Made by a program: the position numbers and the translations under genes | Notes under the pieces: model-generated | Seen by the model: only the letters and a program-made list of their open reading frames with translations | Databases searched by the model: none | Told to the model about the DNA's origin: nothing | Shown: one piece after another, positions 32,568 through 43,225 of the stretch | Layout of the letters: the number at the start of each line of letters is the position of its first letter | Numbering within the stretch: the stretch's first letter is position 1 | NCBI GenBank assembly: GCA_009667805.1 | Contig: CM019063.1 | Coordinates: 89,121,877-89,185,876 of the forward strand | From: Leptobrachium leishanense | Lineage: Eukaryota; Chordata; Amphibia; Anura; Megophryidae | Direction of reading: 5' to 3' | DNA: 64,000 nucleotides

Positions 32568-33045
32568 ATAATAAACGTCCCCAGATAGGGGGGTCTCAGC
32601 TGAACATAGCGATCAAAGGGGGGAAGGGGGGAAAAATAATAAACGTCCCCAAATAGGGGGTTCTCAGCGGAACATGGCGATCAAGGAGGGGGGAAGGGGG
32701 GAAAAATAATAAACGTCCCCAGATGGGGGGGGTCCTCAGCGGAACAGAGCGATCAAAGGGGGGAAGGGGGGAAAATAATAAACGTCCCCAAAGAGGGGGT
32801 TCACAGCGGAACATAGCGATCAAAGGAGGGAAGGGGGGAAAAATAATAAACATCCCCAGATAGGGGGTTCTCAGCGGACATAGCAAACAAAAGGGGGAAG
32901 GGGAGAAAAATAATATACGTCCCCAATAGGGGGTCCTCAGCGGAACATAGCAATCAAGGGGGGAAGGGGAGAAAAATAATAAACTTCCCCAAATAGGGGG
33001 GGGGGGGGTTCTTGGCGAAACATAGCAATCAAGGGGAAAGGTCAG
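32568..33045. repeat. 68-bp minisatellite in the 3' part of the ORF1-only LINE (about 7 units)
   Basis: Units contain AATAATAAACGTCCCC, a G-run, TCTCAGCGGAACATAGCGAT and CAAAGGGGGGAAGGGGGG. G-runs of four or more recur many times on the plus strand, so the element RNA (minus strand) is C-rich here. Confidence 0.93.
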
Positions 33046-33183
33046 GGGTGGGAGGTGTAGGACAACTTTCAGTCTTCAGCGAAAAAACGACAAAAAACGA
33101 CAAAAAAGATCTACAACAATCAGGAAAAATCCAGAGAACTCGAACTTAAGCAGAAAAATGCAGTGGAAGGGGAATGATAGTCC

Positions 33184-34404
33184 TCAATCCGGTTGCAACT
33201 CCAGTGGATCCGGCGACAATCCCGCCGCTGCAAGATCAGTCCAGGCCATCGAGGGATCGGTGATCGTATAGGCTAAGTTGGCATGCGTCACTACCAGTGA
33301 GCCCGCCAAGCCCCATCTGTAGCGAATCCCTTTGCGGCGAAGGGTAGTTGTCACGTCCCGAAATCGTCGGCGAGCCAGCAGGGTCTGGAACGGGAGGTCA
33401 TGGTACAGTGCTAGCGTAGAGCCCTCAAAGTGCACGGGGTCCCGTGCGCCAGGAGTATTCATAAGCTTCACTTTAAAGGCAACATCTCGGAACGCCACTA
33501 CCACATCTCCAGGTGTCCCCGTGGGGGTCGCCGCTGGTCGCCGTATCCGGAACGTCGACCCAACCACCCCAGGAGTATCCGGAGGGAGTCCAGAAACCTG
33601 TAGGGCCATGCGGGCAACATAAGGCGACAACTCTGCTGTCGAGACCGAGGCTGGGATTCCTCTGACCCTGATATTACGGCGACGATGTCGTGTTTCTAGT
33701 ATCTCCACGGAGCGGGTCAGGGCCTCAACCTGGGAGCTAAGGGCTGTAACTCGATCGGTCAGGTGAGTTTGCTCCGTCTGTACTTCAATGGTCTTCGCCT
33801 GTACCTCCGTTACCTGCGCACGCACCACGTCAACTTCTGCTCGGACCGCTGCCACCTCAGGTTTCCAAATCTCCCGTATTTCCCGCAGCTCATCCAGGAT
33901 CCTACGAAGGTCGCCTTTCGTGGAGGGGAGGTGTTCATCTTCTTCTCGGATCCGTGTCCCATCAGAGACAGTGCATGGGTCAACAGTCCCAACTCCTTCC
34001 GCGGGCATTCGGGGCCTCGGTCTCCAACCCGGCTGTCGGTCCGAGGCTAAGCTATTATCAGCGGAGAGCCGGCACTCCTCTGCCGAATCCCCGTCTGAAA
34101 CTTCTGGCGCGGCCAGCGAGGTTCCCGAGGGTGCTGTCAGCGCTGCTTTGCGTTTTTTCTGCGCTCGTTTTTTCGCAGCTGCGGAGAGGGGTCGCGTGTC
34201 TAGTACCTGGGACTCCGGTGTGATCCATGTCATCCCAACAGTACCTCCACGAGGCCATGAGGAGCCGTCATCGTCCCCAGATGAATCATAACCAGGAGGG
34301 AGGGAGAGGGAGAGTGCCGCCCGCCTGGAAGCAGACCCACCCGGCATAGAGTCCCTGATGTCTCGCTGGCGTGATCCCCCCTTCTGTGTCCGGCTGTTAG
34401 GCAT
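33184..34404 (-). CDS. L1-type ORF1 protein (RNA-binding, trimeric coiled-coil)
   Basis: 406 residues from ATG at 34404 to a stop at 33184. The N-terminal third is disordered and rich in Ser, Pro and basic patches (KKRAQKKRKAALTAP). Residues of about 165-240 form a heptad-rich coiled coil (LRRILDELREIREIW ... TALSSQVEALTRSVEILE), then RRRNIRVRGIPASVS starts the RRM, and a C-terminal domain follows (VAFKVKLMNTPG ... RRRFRDVTTTLRRKGIRYRW). This order is that of L1 ORF1p, the nucleic-acid chaperone of the retrotransposition RNP. The frame is fully open, unlike most coding sequence here. No ORF2 follows. Confidence 0.88.
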   Translation of the reverse strand: MPNSRTQKGGSRQRDIRDSMPGGSASRRAALSLSLPPGYDSSGDDDGSSWPRGGTVGMTWITPESQVLDTRPLSAAAKKRAQKKRKAALTAPSGTSLAAPEVSDGDSAEECRLSADNSLASDRQPGWRPRPRMPAEGVGTVDPCTVSDGTRIREEDEHLPSTKGDLRRILDELREIREIWKPEVAAVRAEVDVVRAQVTEVQAKTIEVQTEQTHLTDRVTALSSQVEALTRSVEILETRHRRRNIRVRGIPASVSTAELSPYVARMALQVSGLPPDTPGVVGSTFRIRRPAATPTGTPGDVVVAFRDVAFKVKLMNTPGARDPVHFEGSTLALYHDLPFQTLLARRRFRDVTTTLRRKGIRYRWGLAGSLVVTHANLAYTITDPSMAWTDLAAAGLSPDPLELQPD

Positions 34405-35128
34405 GTCTGGGTATGGGCTGGCTCAGAGAATGCGACCGCCTGCTGCCACGTGTCCAAACGCTCCTCTCACCACCCTTTTCCCCTTTCTGTCCTTCACTCT
34501 TTTGTAAGAGGGGGTGTTGGGTGCGAGTGACTCTGTCCCCGAGACTCACAGTGGCGCCGATCGTCGGGGCGTCTTTTCCCCTTTCCCCAGGAGTTCCCGA
34601 GGGGGTCTCAGTTGCGGGCCGCCGCACGAGGCGCCGGTATGTGCGGGTCCCGGGTGGTGCGTGGGGAACGTCCTGCGGAGCGGGGGGGGAGAGGTGGTGT
34701 CTCTCTGTGTGGAGGTTTACCCCTGGTGGACGGCAGTGCCGTGTGCTGGCCGGTGGAGTCCGGAGGGATCCTCTGCTGCGACCCCGGAAATGAAAGCCCA
34801 CGAGGCACCTCCTTTGTGTCGGTTCTTACCCCGAGGGTTGCCTCCAATGTTTGCGGTCCGACTCCTGAGAGCTTCAATCGGCGCAGCCGAAGTATTCCCC
34901 GGCCTAGGCTCCCCACGTGGTGTAGGCCTCTGTTCTTCCGGCGGCACCTCTCCCGCGACCTATGTCTCCACGTCGCTCTGACCGGCTCCACCGTGATCCC
35001 GGGGGAGAGGTGTAGACTGTTAGCTCCGGTGGGGTGGTAAAATTTGCTTTTATAAGCGGGTTAGTGCGATGTTTGGTGGGAGCTCTTCCCAGGCACGTCC
35101 GCTCTGTTCGGCGCCAAGCCACGCCCCC
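34405..35128 (-). promoter_or_regulatory. CpG-rich 5' UTR / likely internal promoter of the ORF1-only LINE
   Basis: 724 bases of G/C- and CpG-rich sequence between the 5' end of the insertion and the ORF1 ATG, in a largely A/T-rich window. L1-type elements carry an internal promoter at this place; no specific factor site is claimed. Plus-strand open frames here are by-products of base composition. Confidence 0.6.
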
Positions 35129-35364
35129 ATACTAACTCTGTTTTGACAACAGATTCCATCACCTGCCTGCCTTATAAATGATTACAGTGAGAAATACACT
35201 GGGGATATTCCCAAATATGTCATACTCTATACATAATTAAAGATGATTTTCCAAAATAACACTTCTTCTTGACAGTGTTTTTTTTTTAGAAAATCACTTG
35301 GTAGTATAGGAGTTAAATGAACAGAACTGAACAAATTGAATTCTCTTTCCTGTAGTGCTGTGCA

Positions 35365-35953
35365 AGTAGGCAGCGATAAAAGTCTAGCTGACTGCCTCAA
35401 TGAATATTTTTGTTCAGTCTTTTTTAGAAGAAAAGTTTGGAAAGGGACCTCAGTTAGGAGGAAACACTAAAGAGATATTTCCATATGAGTTTACAGAGGA
35501 GGAGGTTCTACTGCAGTTTCTAAAGTAAAGGCAAATAAGTCAATGGGGTCTGATGGGATTCACACAACGTTATTAAAAGAGCTCAGTTGTGTAATAGCAA
35601 AACCAATAACAGATTTATTTAACCAATCCTTGTTAACAGGAGTCATCCCAGAAGACTGGAAATTAGCAAATATCATGCCCATTTCCAAGAAAGGGTAGTA
35701 GGGAGGAATCGGGGAACTATAGACCAGTTAGTCTTACGTCAGTAGTGGGGAAATTCATGGAAACCATGTTAAAGGAAAGAATTGATTAACATCTAAAAAT
35801 ACATAGATTACAGGATCAGAAACAACATGGGTTTACCTCAAGGAGATCACATTAAACTAATCTTATTGATTTTTTGGATTGGGTAACAAAAATAATAGAT
35901 AAAGGTGGTGCAGTAGACATTGATTATTTAGATTTCAGTAAGGCTTTTGATAC
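35365..35953 (+). mobile_element. CR1-like LINE, left part (interrupted by Gypsy copy 2)
   Basis: Aligns with the minus-strand copy at 51009-53308: KSLADCLNEYF, then EFTEEEV, MGSDGIHTTLLKELS and, at the break, DYLDFSKAFDT. Several frameshifts are present. The Gypsy element enters in the codon after FDT; the sequence resumes at 44304. Truncated at the 5' side near 35365. Confidence 0.88.
35950..35953. other. Target duplication ATAC, left
   Basis: ATAC lies directly before the left LTR of Gypsy copy 2 and again at 44300-44303 after the right LTR; the intact CR1 copy has it once (FDTV codons). Confidence 0.8.
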
Positions 35954-37030
35954 TGTAGCGCTCACTCCCGGAGGAGCCGCTAAAAATGAACCACGGGTCA
36001 GTCTCCCCGCACTAGGGAATAAATACACTCCAACACAGTTGTGAGTTTTTATCATTTAAATAGTTTACTAAAATCTTGAGCAGATGTTGAAACACGATAT
36101 TCACAAGTATTATTACAGTATTTTCGTATCACGGTAAAACGCGTAGCGGAAAAGAAACGAAACACGAGGCTTCGTATTTCGGAAAATAAAATATTCGCAA
36201 CCGAACATAAAAGCAATGCAATTTCCCGAAAGTTCAGAAAAAGGGACACGTAGCAAAACCCCAAACATACAATCCCTTCGTATTACGGCAAACGCGCAGC
36301 GGAAAAAGAGAAAAACATATTCGGAACGTATCTTTATCTTTAATCCCCGTTCCGATTCGTAAAAGGAAATGAGTCCTGCACAAGTTAAGTCCCGGAATGT
36401 AAAAGGTGTATATGTATGTGTGTGATACCCGGGTACTGTTCAACTGGCCAGTGAATTTACATGAGGAAAAATCTTCGACTAGTCAGTTTGGGCCCTGTGG
36501 ACTTTAAAGAGAAAACAGCAGCTTGACCTTTAAACACAAACAGCCTTGGAGGCCTCTCACCCATCCGACGCAGGCTTTAGGCTCCGCTGACCCAGGACGT
36601 CTCTCCGCCGGATCTTGACTGGGGATACTAGCGGCCGGATCCGTTGTCTACCTTCCTGCAGCTTGTCCAGCTCCCCGCCTGCTCTCCGTTTGATTCCGCC
36701 GATCTGCAGCTGTTGTCTGGGTACTGGCAAGTCTCCTTCTCCTCAGGTGGAGTGACCCAAATAGGAATTACAGGTCTCCCTCAGGCTTTGGCCTAGCTCC
36801 TCCAGCGGTCTCCTCAGTGCGTCTGCTTTCTCTCATCCCCTGGCGCGCTCTGGAACTTTCTCCACGAGGCAGAGGATGTAAGACTCCAGTCTCCGCCCAC
36901 TTCCTGGCTTCTTACAAAGCATGCCAGTTATTGTAGTCCCAATGTCCAGCATCTCTGATTGCGATAGTCTCCATCTTTTGGCCAAAAATAGGTACTGCCA
37001 CAGCAAGATTTTTAGCACACGCACACCTAC
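35954..37030 (-). repeat. 3' LTR of Gypsy copy 2
   Basis: Starts TGTAGCGCTCACTCCC. It matches 43226-44299 except for about seven substitutions and a changed inner end (GCACACGCACACCTAC in place of GCACAGCGCTACA). Confidence 0.93.
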
Positions 37031-37042
37031 CTCTCCCCTCCT
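37031..37042 (-). other. Polypurine tract of Gypsy copy 2
   Basis: Minus strand AGGAGGGGAGAG adjoining the 3' LTR; one G shorter than in copy 1. Confidence 0.8.
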
Positions 37043-37109
37043 AAAACTCTTGGGTCTCTCCAAGGAGGTACAACAGTTACATTACATTTCCACAATATTT
37101 GAATACAAT

Positions 37110-37376
37110 TTACATAACATGTACAGGTTCAGCAGCATACATACAGTGGGTTAGGAACACTTCCTCAAGTTGACTCATATTTTGGGCTACCTCAGCTAGC
37201 ATAGCAGACACTTCGGGCAACCTCCGCACCGTGGTGATGGCCTCTTCAGTGCTATGTCCTGGTGAGTCGTAGGTGAGTCGTTGGGGCGGTCGAACAGAGC
37301 GTTTTGGTTCTGGCTCAATCAGTTCCTCTTCAGGTGGAAGTACTATAGGCGTTGGCTCAGTCCTTCTCTCTATCAC
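37110..37376 (-). pseudogene. Pol C-terminal tail, distal part, Gypsy copy 2
   Basis: Corresponds to the last 85 or so residues of the copy 1 tail (PTPIVLPPEEE ... LPEVSAMLAEVAQNMSQLEE). Separated from the preceding piece by a one-base deletion at about 37405. Confidence 0.75.
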
Positions 37377-38263
37377 TGGAGCAGACGTTTCTTCAGAATA
37401 TGATCCTCCAGTGAAGGCATAGAGCTATAATCACCTGAGTAAGCTTCCGGAACTACCGAGATCCCCACATCCTCAGGGACTTCCAACTGAAATTCAAGAG
37501 GCTCAGGGATATCAACAGTCTCAGGGACTTCCAACAAGAATTCAGGAGCTTCAGGCCTCAAATTACTCTCCCATCGTTCAGGAACTGAGGTAATCTCTTC
37601 AGGCTCCGGTGAACGTATCCAGTCCAGACAGAAACTTTCTTCCTCACTGTCCCTTTCGCTCTCTTCGACAACCCGGGTCTGTTGAGACCGAGTAACAGGG
37701 GGCAAACGTGGAACAGGCGGGTTTGGCCGAGGCAATTCGTCCCCAACCGGCATCCTTACAGCCTCTCTCAAAGGTAACAAGTGGTTTCGGTGCCAATTCT
37801 TAAGAGGCCCAGCCTTTCCATCCGGGCGAATCTGATACACTGGTAAACCCGGCAGTTGTTTGCAAACAATGTAAACCTGGGAACTCCACCTATCCGCCAA
37901 CTTGTGTCTCGCAGCCGCACCCAAGTTCTTCAATAAGACCCTATCACCGGGTTGTAGATCTTGTATTCGAACTTTCAGGTCATAGTTCCTTTTGTTTCTT
38001 TGCTCCCTGTTTCCCGAGGTCAAACGGGCCTGTTCAAACGCAGAAGCCAGATTCTTTCGAAGTCTATCCACGTAGTTTCTATGAGAAGCTACTGAGGTCT
38101 GGTCTAGGGATAACCCAAATGCCAAATCAACCGGCAGTCGAGCCTCCCTTCCAAACATAAGACGGTACGGTGAATATCCAGTTGCATCGCTCTCCGTACT
38201 GTTATATGCATGCACCAGAGTAGCTATGTGACGACTCCAACTCTGCTTCTCCACATTCGACAA
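37373..38263 (-). pseudogene. Pol fragment: integrase C-terminal half and tail, Gypsy copy 2
   Basis: Starts just after the integrase catalytic Glu region ([20 protein letters not shown]), continues through the GPY/F-type domain (LQPGDRVLLKNLGAAARH) and reads without a break into the acidic, proline-rich tail (EESERDSEEESFCLDW). It is the copy that shows integrase and tail are one frame. Confidence 0.9.
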
Positions 38264-38375
38264 GGTCCCCGCATGTTTAGCAGTGTGCGATTAAACCTTT
38301 CAGGCTGAGCATCACCTTGAGGGTGATATGGTGTGGTTCGAGTCTTTTGGATTCCCAACAACTCCAACAATTGCC

Positions 38376-39425
38376 CTACCAGTCTGCTTTCAAAGTCTCT
38401 CCCTGATCAGAGTGTATCCTCCTTGGCAGCCCATAATGAACAAAGAACTTTTCCATCAACACCTTGGCCACTGTCGGAGCGCGTTGATCTTTTGTGGAAA
38501 ATGCTTGGGCATAACGAGTGAAATGATCAGTCACTATTAGAATGTTCCCTTGCCCACTAGCATCCGGCTCTAAGCACAAGAAGTCAATGCACACCAAATC
38601 CATGGGTCCCTGGCTCTGCAGATGGCTCATTGGAGCAGTTCGGGTCGGTAGAGTCTTTCTCTGAATACACCTCAGACAGGAATGACAATAACTTTCAACT
38701 TCAGCCCTCATGCAAGGCCAGTAGAACCTATCTCGCACCAGTTTAAAAGTTCTTTCTGCACCCAAATGTCCATGTTCATCATGCAGTGATCGCAGCACAC
38801 TCTCCCTATGTTTAGTGGGGAGGAACAACTGTTGGATCTCTTCAGCATTAGCTGAGGGGCCCCTTCGGTAGACCACCCCATCCAGCATCTTTAATCGCTC
38901 CCATTCTGTGTAAACCAACCTGGCTCCACTCGGGGAGTTGGTTAACAAGATCTCTCGCTGGTTTGCAGTCAGGGCCTTTATGGTCAAGGCAATTAAAGGG
39001 TCTCTGGCCTGATCCGCTTTCAGGTCCTGTCTCGAAAAGGTAGGTAAACTTTCATCCCTTAACTGCGTAGGGTTACAGTAGAACTCGGGAACAGCCGCAG
39101 CCATAACTCCTATGGCCTCTGCTTCAATCCCTCCTTTGACCCGGCGCTCTGTTCCTTGACACAAAGCTTGCACCCCGTCTGGAGTCAACTGAGTCCATTC
39201 TGTAGTATAGGGTCTTCTCGATAACGCATCAGCATCTCGATTGTTCACCCCAGGGCGATACTTCAGGCTGAACCGAAACCCTGACAGAGCGGCCAACCAC
39301 CGATGCCCCGTTGCGTCCAGTTTTGCAGTAGTAAGGATATAGGTAAGAGGATTATTATCCGTCTTGATCACGAACTCAGCTCCATACAGATAGTCTTTCA
39401 ACTTGTCCACCACTGCCCACTTCAA
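38376..39425 (-). pseudogene. Pol fragment: RNase H end and integrase N-terminal half, Gypsy copy 2
   Basis: Reads from the RNase H region (WAVVDKLKDYLYGAEF, KTDNNPL) through the H-H-C-C zinc segment to the second catalytic Asp (IHSDQG), where a one-base deletion in a T/C run at about 38400 ends the frame. It shows continuity across the point where copy 1 is broken (about 2470). Confidence 0.92.
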
Positions 39426-39512
39426 GGCTAGGAACTCCAGCTTGTGAGCTGTAGTTCTTCATGAAGGGTAAGGCTCTCGAAGCGTAAGGCTCCGCTCACG
39501 TACCCACAGGCC

Positions 39513-41105
39513 TCAGCAATCCATCATACTCCTGATATAGGACTCCTCCCAGACCCTCTCGGCTGGCATCCACATGTAGTTCATACGGCTTGTGGGGGTC
39601 CGCATAGGCCAAAACAGGAGCCGGGTTAGACTCTCTTTCAACTTTACGAAAGCTCCTTCACATTGACTGGTCCATTCACCTTGAATAGACTCTCGAGCTT
39701 TCCTTGGCCCCGGAGCTGACGGGTTTTTGTCAGAGACCTTGCAGCCTTCTTCTGTGGTTTCTTTCTGCAGGAGTTTGTTCAGTGGTTGAGCTATTTTCGC
39801 GAATCCTCCCACAAATCTTCTATAGTAGGAACAGAATCCCAAGAAAGATCTAAGCTCAGTGACGTTTCGGGGTCTAGGCCAAGAAGCTACGGCCTCCAAC
39901 TTTCGAGGGTCTGTCGAAACACCTTCTGCTGAAACCACATGTCCTAGATACGTAACAGACGGCAGACAGAATTGGCACTTCTCCAGACGTTGCTCATGTT
40001 CTTCCAGAGTCTTCCCAAACACAATTATGTCATCCAGGTACACTAATACTTCGATTAGATTCATATCCCCGACTGTCTTCTCCATCAACCGTTGGAACGT
40101 GGCTGGAGCCCCCGTAAGGCCTTGAGGCATTCTGTTGAATTCAAAGAACCCCAGTGGGCAGATGAACGCAGTTTTCTCCTTGTCTTCAGGATGCATTGGT
40201 ATCTGGTGATACCCACTTCGCAGGTCTAGTACACTAAACCACTTTGCTCCAGACAAACACTGTAGGGCATCTTCAATCCGAGGAGTGGCATATTGATCGG
40301 GGATGGTTCTCCGGTTCAATGTGCGGTAGTCTATGCATAAGCGGACAGAACCATTTTTCTTCCGGACCAACACTATGGGAGATGCATATGGACTCCTGGA
40401 CTCTTGAATCACCTTGGTTCTTTGTAATTCGTTCAGCTGCTCTCGCAGATCATCTAAGTCTCCTAGCGGAACTCGCCTTGATCTTTCACGAAACGGCTTG
40501 TCTTCTTGTAATCGAATACGGTGTTCAGTACTCTTAGCTAGGCCCACATCGAACTCATCTTTCGAGAACAATTCCTTCCACTTTAAGACTTGAGACTGAA
40601 GACGTTTCTTCCACTCAGGTGAAATGGGAGCGTCCTTGGGGTAGAATCTTTCATCTGGAATCTCTTTACCTTCTCCCCCTCCTGAATCGGTAGAGAGGGG
40701 TGTAGCAGACTCTACTTGCCCGATAGGCATTCGTGCTTTAAGAACCACTGGAGAATCCGTCACATTGCACACACTGACCGAGACTCTTCCTCGTGTTCTC
40801 TTCAGAGCCTTGGTGGAGATTATTTCAGGAATTACTTCGACTCCGGTTTCACTCCCATGATCAAAATCGGTTCCCAGCACCACATAGGGACCGGGTTGCG
40901 ATCCGTTCAACTTGACTGAAGCCCGGAAGCTCGCTACTTCTCCTGCTTGCAGAACCTTCTCCGTTCCACCCAGTCTCCACAGTCTTCCCACTTCGGCAGG
41001 TGCCTTTCGTTCTTCGACCATCCTCTGATAGACCGGACGTAACATTGGGTGTACTCCTTGAGTTGAACCTTCTTCCAACACGATAGGCGTCAGGAGACGC
41101 CGCAC
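39513..41105 (-). pseudogene. Pol fragment: linker and reverse transcriptase, Gypsy copy 2
   Basis: 530 residues spanning the linker after protease, RT fingers and palm with YLDDIIVF. After EHEQRLEK, 16 residues present in copy 1 are missing; on the DNA a 48-bp segment between two copies of CTTCTCCA(A/G)A has been lost. A one-base deletion near 39620 ends the frame just before RNase H. The RT catalytic Asp residues are intact but the thumb is shortened. Confidence 0.93.
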
Positions 41106-41109
41106 TAGG

Positions 41110-41409
41110 TCAGTATTCGTCCCCTATCAGGGAGCTTCTGTTCGCACCCGAGGGTCGAGGACACACAATGGCCAATGCATCACAACCCCCAGACTGCCCG
41201 ATGACTTCAGACCCGATCTCCAACTTTACTTGCAGGTACCCGTCATAAGGGAGTTTCTCAGTGCCGATACCCCATATTTCCAAATCCTTCAATTCTTGCA
41301 AAGGAATGTGCTTTAAGTGTTTCTCGTAGAAGTCTCTGTAGATCAATGTCACTTGAGCCCCTGAATCTAACAGGGCTTTGGTGTAGACTCCTTCCACTTG
41401 GATTGGCAC
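41110..41409 (-). pseudogene. Pol fragment: aspartyl protease, Gypsy copy 2
   Basis: Carries the active-site motif ALLDSGAQVTLI and a second-half motif (LEIGSEVIGQSGG). A two-base loss at about 41125 (GTCCCCTATC against GTCCCCACTATC in copy 1) ends the frame. Confidence 0.9.
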
Positions 41410-41639
41410 AATAGGAGAAGGACCTATCAGTTGGTCAGGAAATTTGGTGGCGGTATCCGGACGCTTAGACCCAGTTTGCTGTACCCTGGCCTTTTTCTTG
41501 GCCCGTGCAGGTTTTGGGTGTGCATTGCTTCCCCATGACGTAGACCCGGATGCTAAGGGAGTGACTCTCTCAGTCCTGGCAGGCTCTACAATTGGCTCGG
41601 CTTTGGGCCTCCTCGCCCTCTTAGTCTTTGCTTGGTTTC

Positions 41640-41703
41640 TGGAGCGGGTTTCAACCCTCGGGCACTCAGGTTGCTCCTTTACTGGTGCCCTCTGGCGTTT
41701 CCC
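41640..41703 (-). promoter_or_regulatory. Predicted -1 frameshift signal, Gypsy copy 2
   Basis: GGGAAAC at 41703-41697 in the same phase, the same 6-base spacer, and a stem GGGCAC/GTGCCC (6 bp; the seventh pair is lost by a G-to-A change). CAACCT can still pair with GGGTTG through a U-G wobble. The gag stop is TAA here and TGA in copy 1, so the stop changed while the heptamer did not. Confidence 0.65.
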
Positions 41704-42037
41704 GCCGGTGAGGTAGATAACAGTCCTTCCAGGGCTTCCAACAGTCCCTTGACTCTATCCTTCTCAGGCTTCCGGCCTTTGCACTGTGCGCGGAAATGGC
41801 CCATCTCCCACACCCGAAACATCTCTTCTTAGAGAGCGGAGACGTAGTTGCTTGTTGAGATTTGGTTAAAAGATTTGGACCAGACGCCACAGCAACTTCC
41901 GTCGTCTGCATACCTGTGAGGAATTTCTGCATTTCTGCCTGCATTTCTGTCACCTTCATCAATACCCGGCACAGTTCCGCGTGCGCTTGTTGCAATTCAA
42001 CTTGAGCTTCCTGAACTTTCTTGACGGTTTTGGACAA
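41666..42037 (-). pseudogene. Gag C-terminal fragment, Gypsy copy 2
   Basis: Contains the coil (KVQEAQVELQQAHAEL) and the start of the zinc knuckle (KKRCFGCG), after which a deletion at about 41810 shifts the frame and destroys the remaining knuckle residues. Confidence 0.85.
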
Positions 42038-43167
42038 TTCACCCGTTCAGGGAGGTTCGATTCTTTAGCAGCCCTCTCTGTAGATTTAAAACCAACTAGG
42101 TGTTCTTGTTCGTCCTCATCAGACCCATAGGTATCTAGAGAGTCGCTTTCAGGTTGCAGGCCGCCGCTATGTCTCACAGGTTGTGCATACGCCCTTTCCC
42201 CCCGCCTGAAAGATTTCTCTTCTAGTAAAGCCTCTTCCTCTCGCACAACTCGAATCAGTTCCAGGTACTTTAACTCTTGATTACCTGCTCTGCTTCTCAG
42301 CTGCATCATCACTGGATCTAAAGGTTGAGAGCCCCTCAGGATCTGTTTTATTCGGATCTTATCTACTTCGGCCGGTTCGGCCCCTTTCTTCAGGAGTATC
42401 TGGTGTAGAATCTTATCCAGGCGCCTCATGTACTCGGTCATTCTCTCACCTCTTCTCTGATAGGTGTGTTCGTACTGATATACCAGTTCGGCCGCCTTTT
42501 CGGTTCGTCCAAAAACTTCTTCAAGAACGTTTAAGTAATCTAAAGCAGTACAATCTTTTCTGCTCAGTTTCAGGTTTCTCACCACTTCTGACGCAGGTCC
42601 CTTTAAGCTCTCGCTAATCCTTTGCTTTTTCTGGGCCTCAGGGACATCCCACTCATCCAGAGCCTGCATCGCCTGTTCCACCCATTCTTCAAAGGTTTCT
42701 TCTCCCGCCGGAGTTGGTACGTTTCCTGTAAAATTTCTTAACCGTCGATAACCAAAGTTAGTGTGAGGAGGGCTTGTTTTCTGACATTTAGCCAGTAGAT
42801 CTCCAATAGCCACGATAAATTCAGGCCCAATCATGGCCAACGGACTAGGCACGGGAACACTTGCGGATTCACCACGTGGCGTACTTGGCTTAATTAGTTG
42901 GACTTCCACCTCTTCAGCCAGTTTCACGCTCGTGCCCTGAAAACATTGCGGAACACCCTTTCTCCATTCGAGAAGAACATACATGTGAGAGGTATCTGGG
43001 TTTTTTTCAATGTCCAGAATTAACCCCCGATGATCTGGTGCTAGCGTGGCCACGGCCTGGCGAATCTGATCTTCAGCCCAAGTGTCTGCTGGAATATCCA
43101 TGACTATACAACATTCCGACTGGCTACTGTGCTCCCCACACCACTCGGCAACAGTGTCTGGATCCAT
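41959..43167 (-). pseudogene. Gag N-terminal part, Gypsy copy 2
   Basis: From ATG at 43167 (MDPDTVAEWC): the PNMA-like head and capsid-like core, about 90% similar by eye to copy 1. A one-base deletion near 42045 shifts the frame after AAKESNLPER, so the coil and zinc knuckle are lost. Confidence 0.9.
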
Positions 43168-43203
43168 ATTTAACCCTTTAGATGCGGTTTTTCCAGAGAC
43201 TGG

Positions 43204-43223
43204 ATCCCGGAAACGAGCCCCCA
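43204..43223 (-). other. Primer-binding site, tRNA-Pro-like, Gypsy copy 2
   Basis: Minus strand TGGGGGCTCGTTTCCGGGAT, identical to copy 1, two bases inside the 5' LTR. Confidence 0.72.
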
Positions 43224-43225
43224 CG

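Larger units (their letters stand above)
32466..35128 (-). mobile_element. L1-type LINE insertion with ORF1 but no ORF2 (HAL1-like)
   Basis: ATACTAACTCTGTTTT flanks the insert on both sides (32450-32465 and 35129-35144), a 12-16 bp target duplication, and a run of T at 32462-32470 is the A-tail of the minus strand. From its 5' end (GGGGGCGTGGCTTGG) the element has a CpG-rich 5' UTR, an intact ORF1 (33184-34404), about 140 bp of spacer, a 68-bp minisatellite and a 3' end. There is no endonuclease or RT. Because both ends are present, the lack of ORF2 is internal and not 5' truncation. Confidence 0.8.

Noticed and set aside
33332..35040. Several plus-strand open frames of 90-167 codons opposite the LINE ORF1 and 5' UTR
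   Set aside because: They mirror G/C- and CpG-rich sequence on the other strand, lack domains, and overlap one another in multiple frames.
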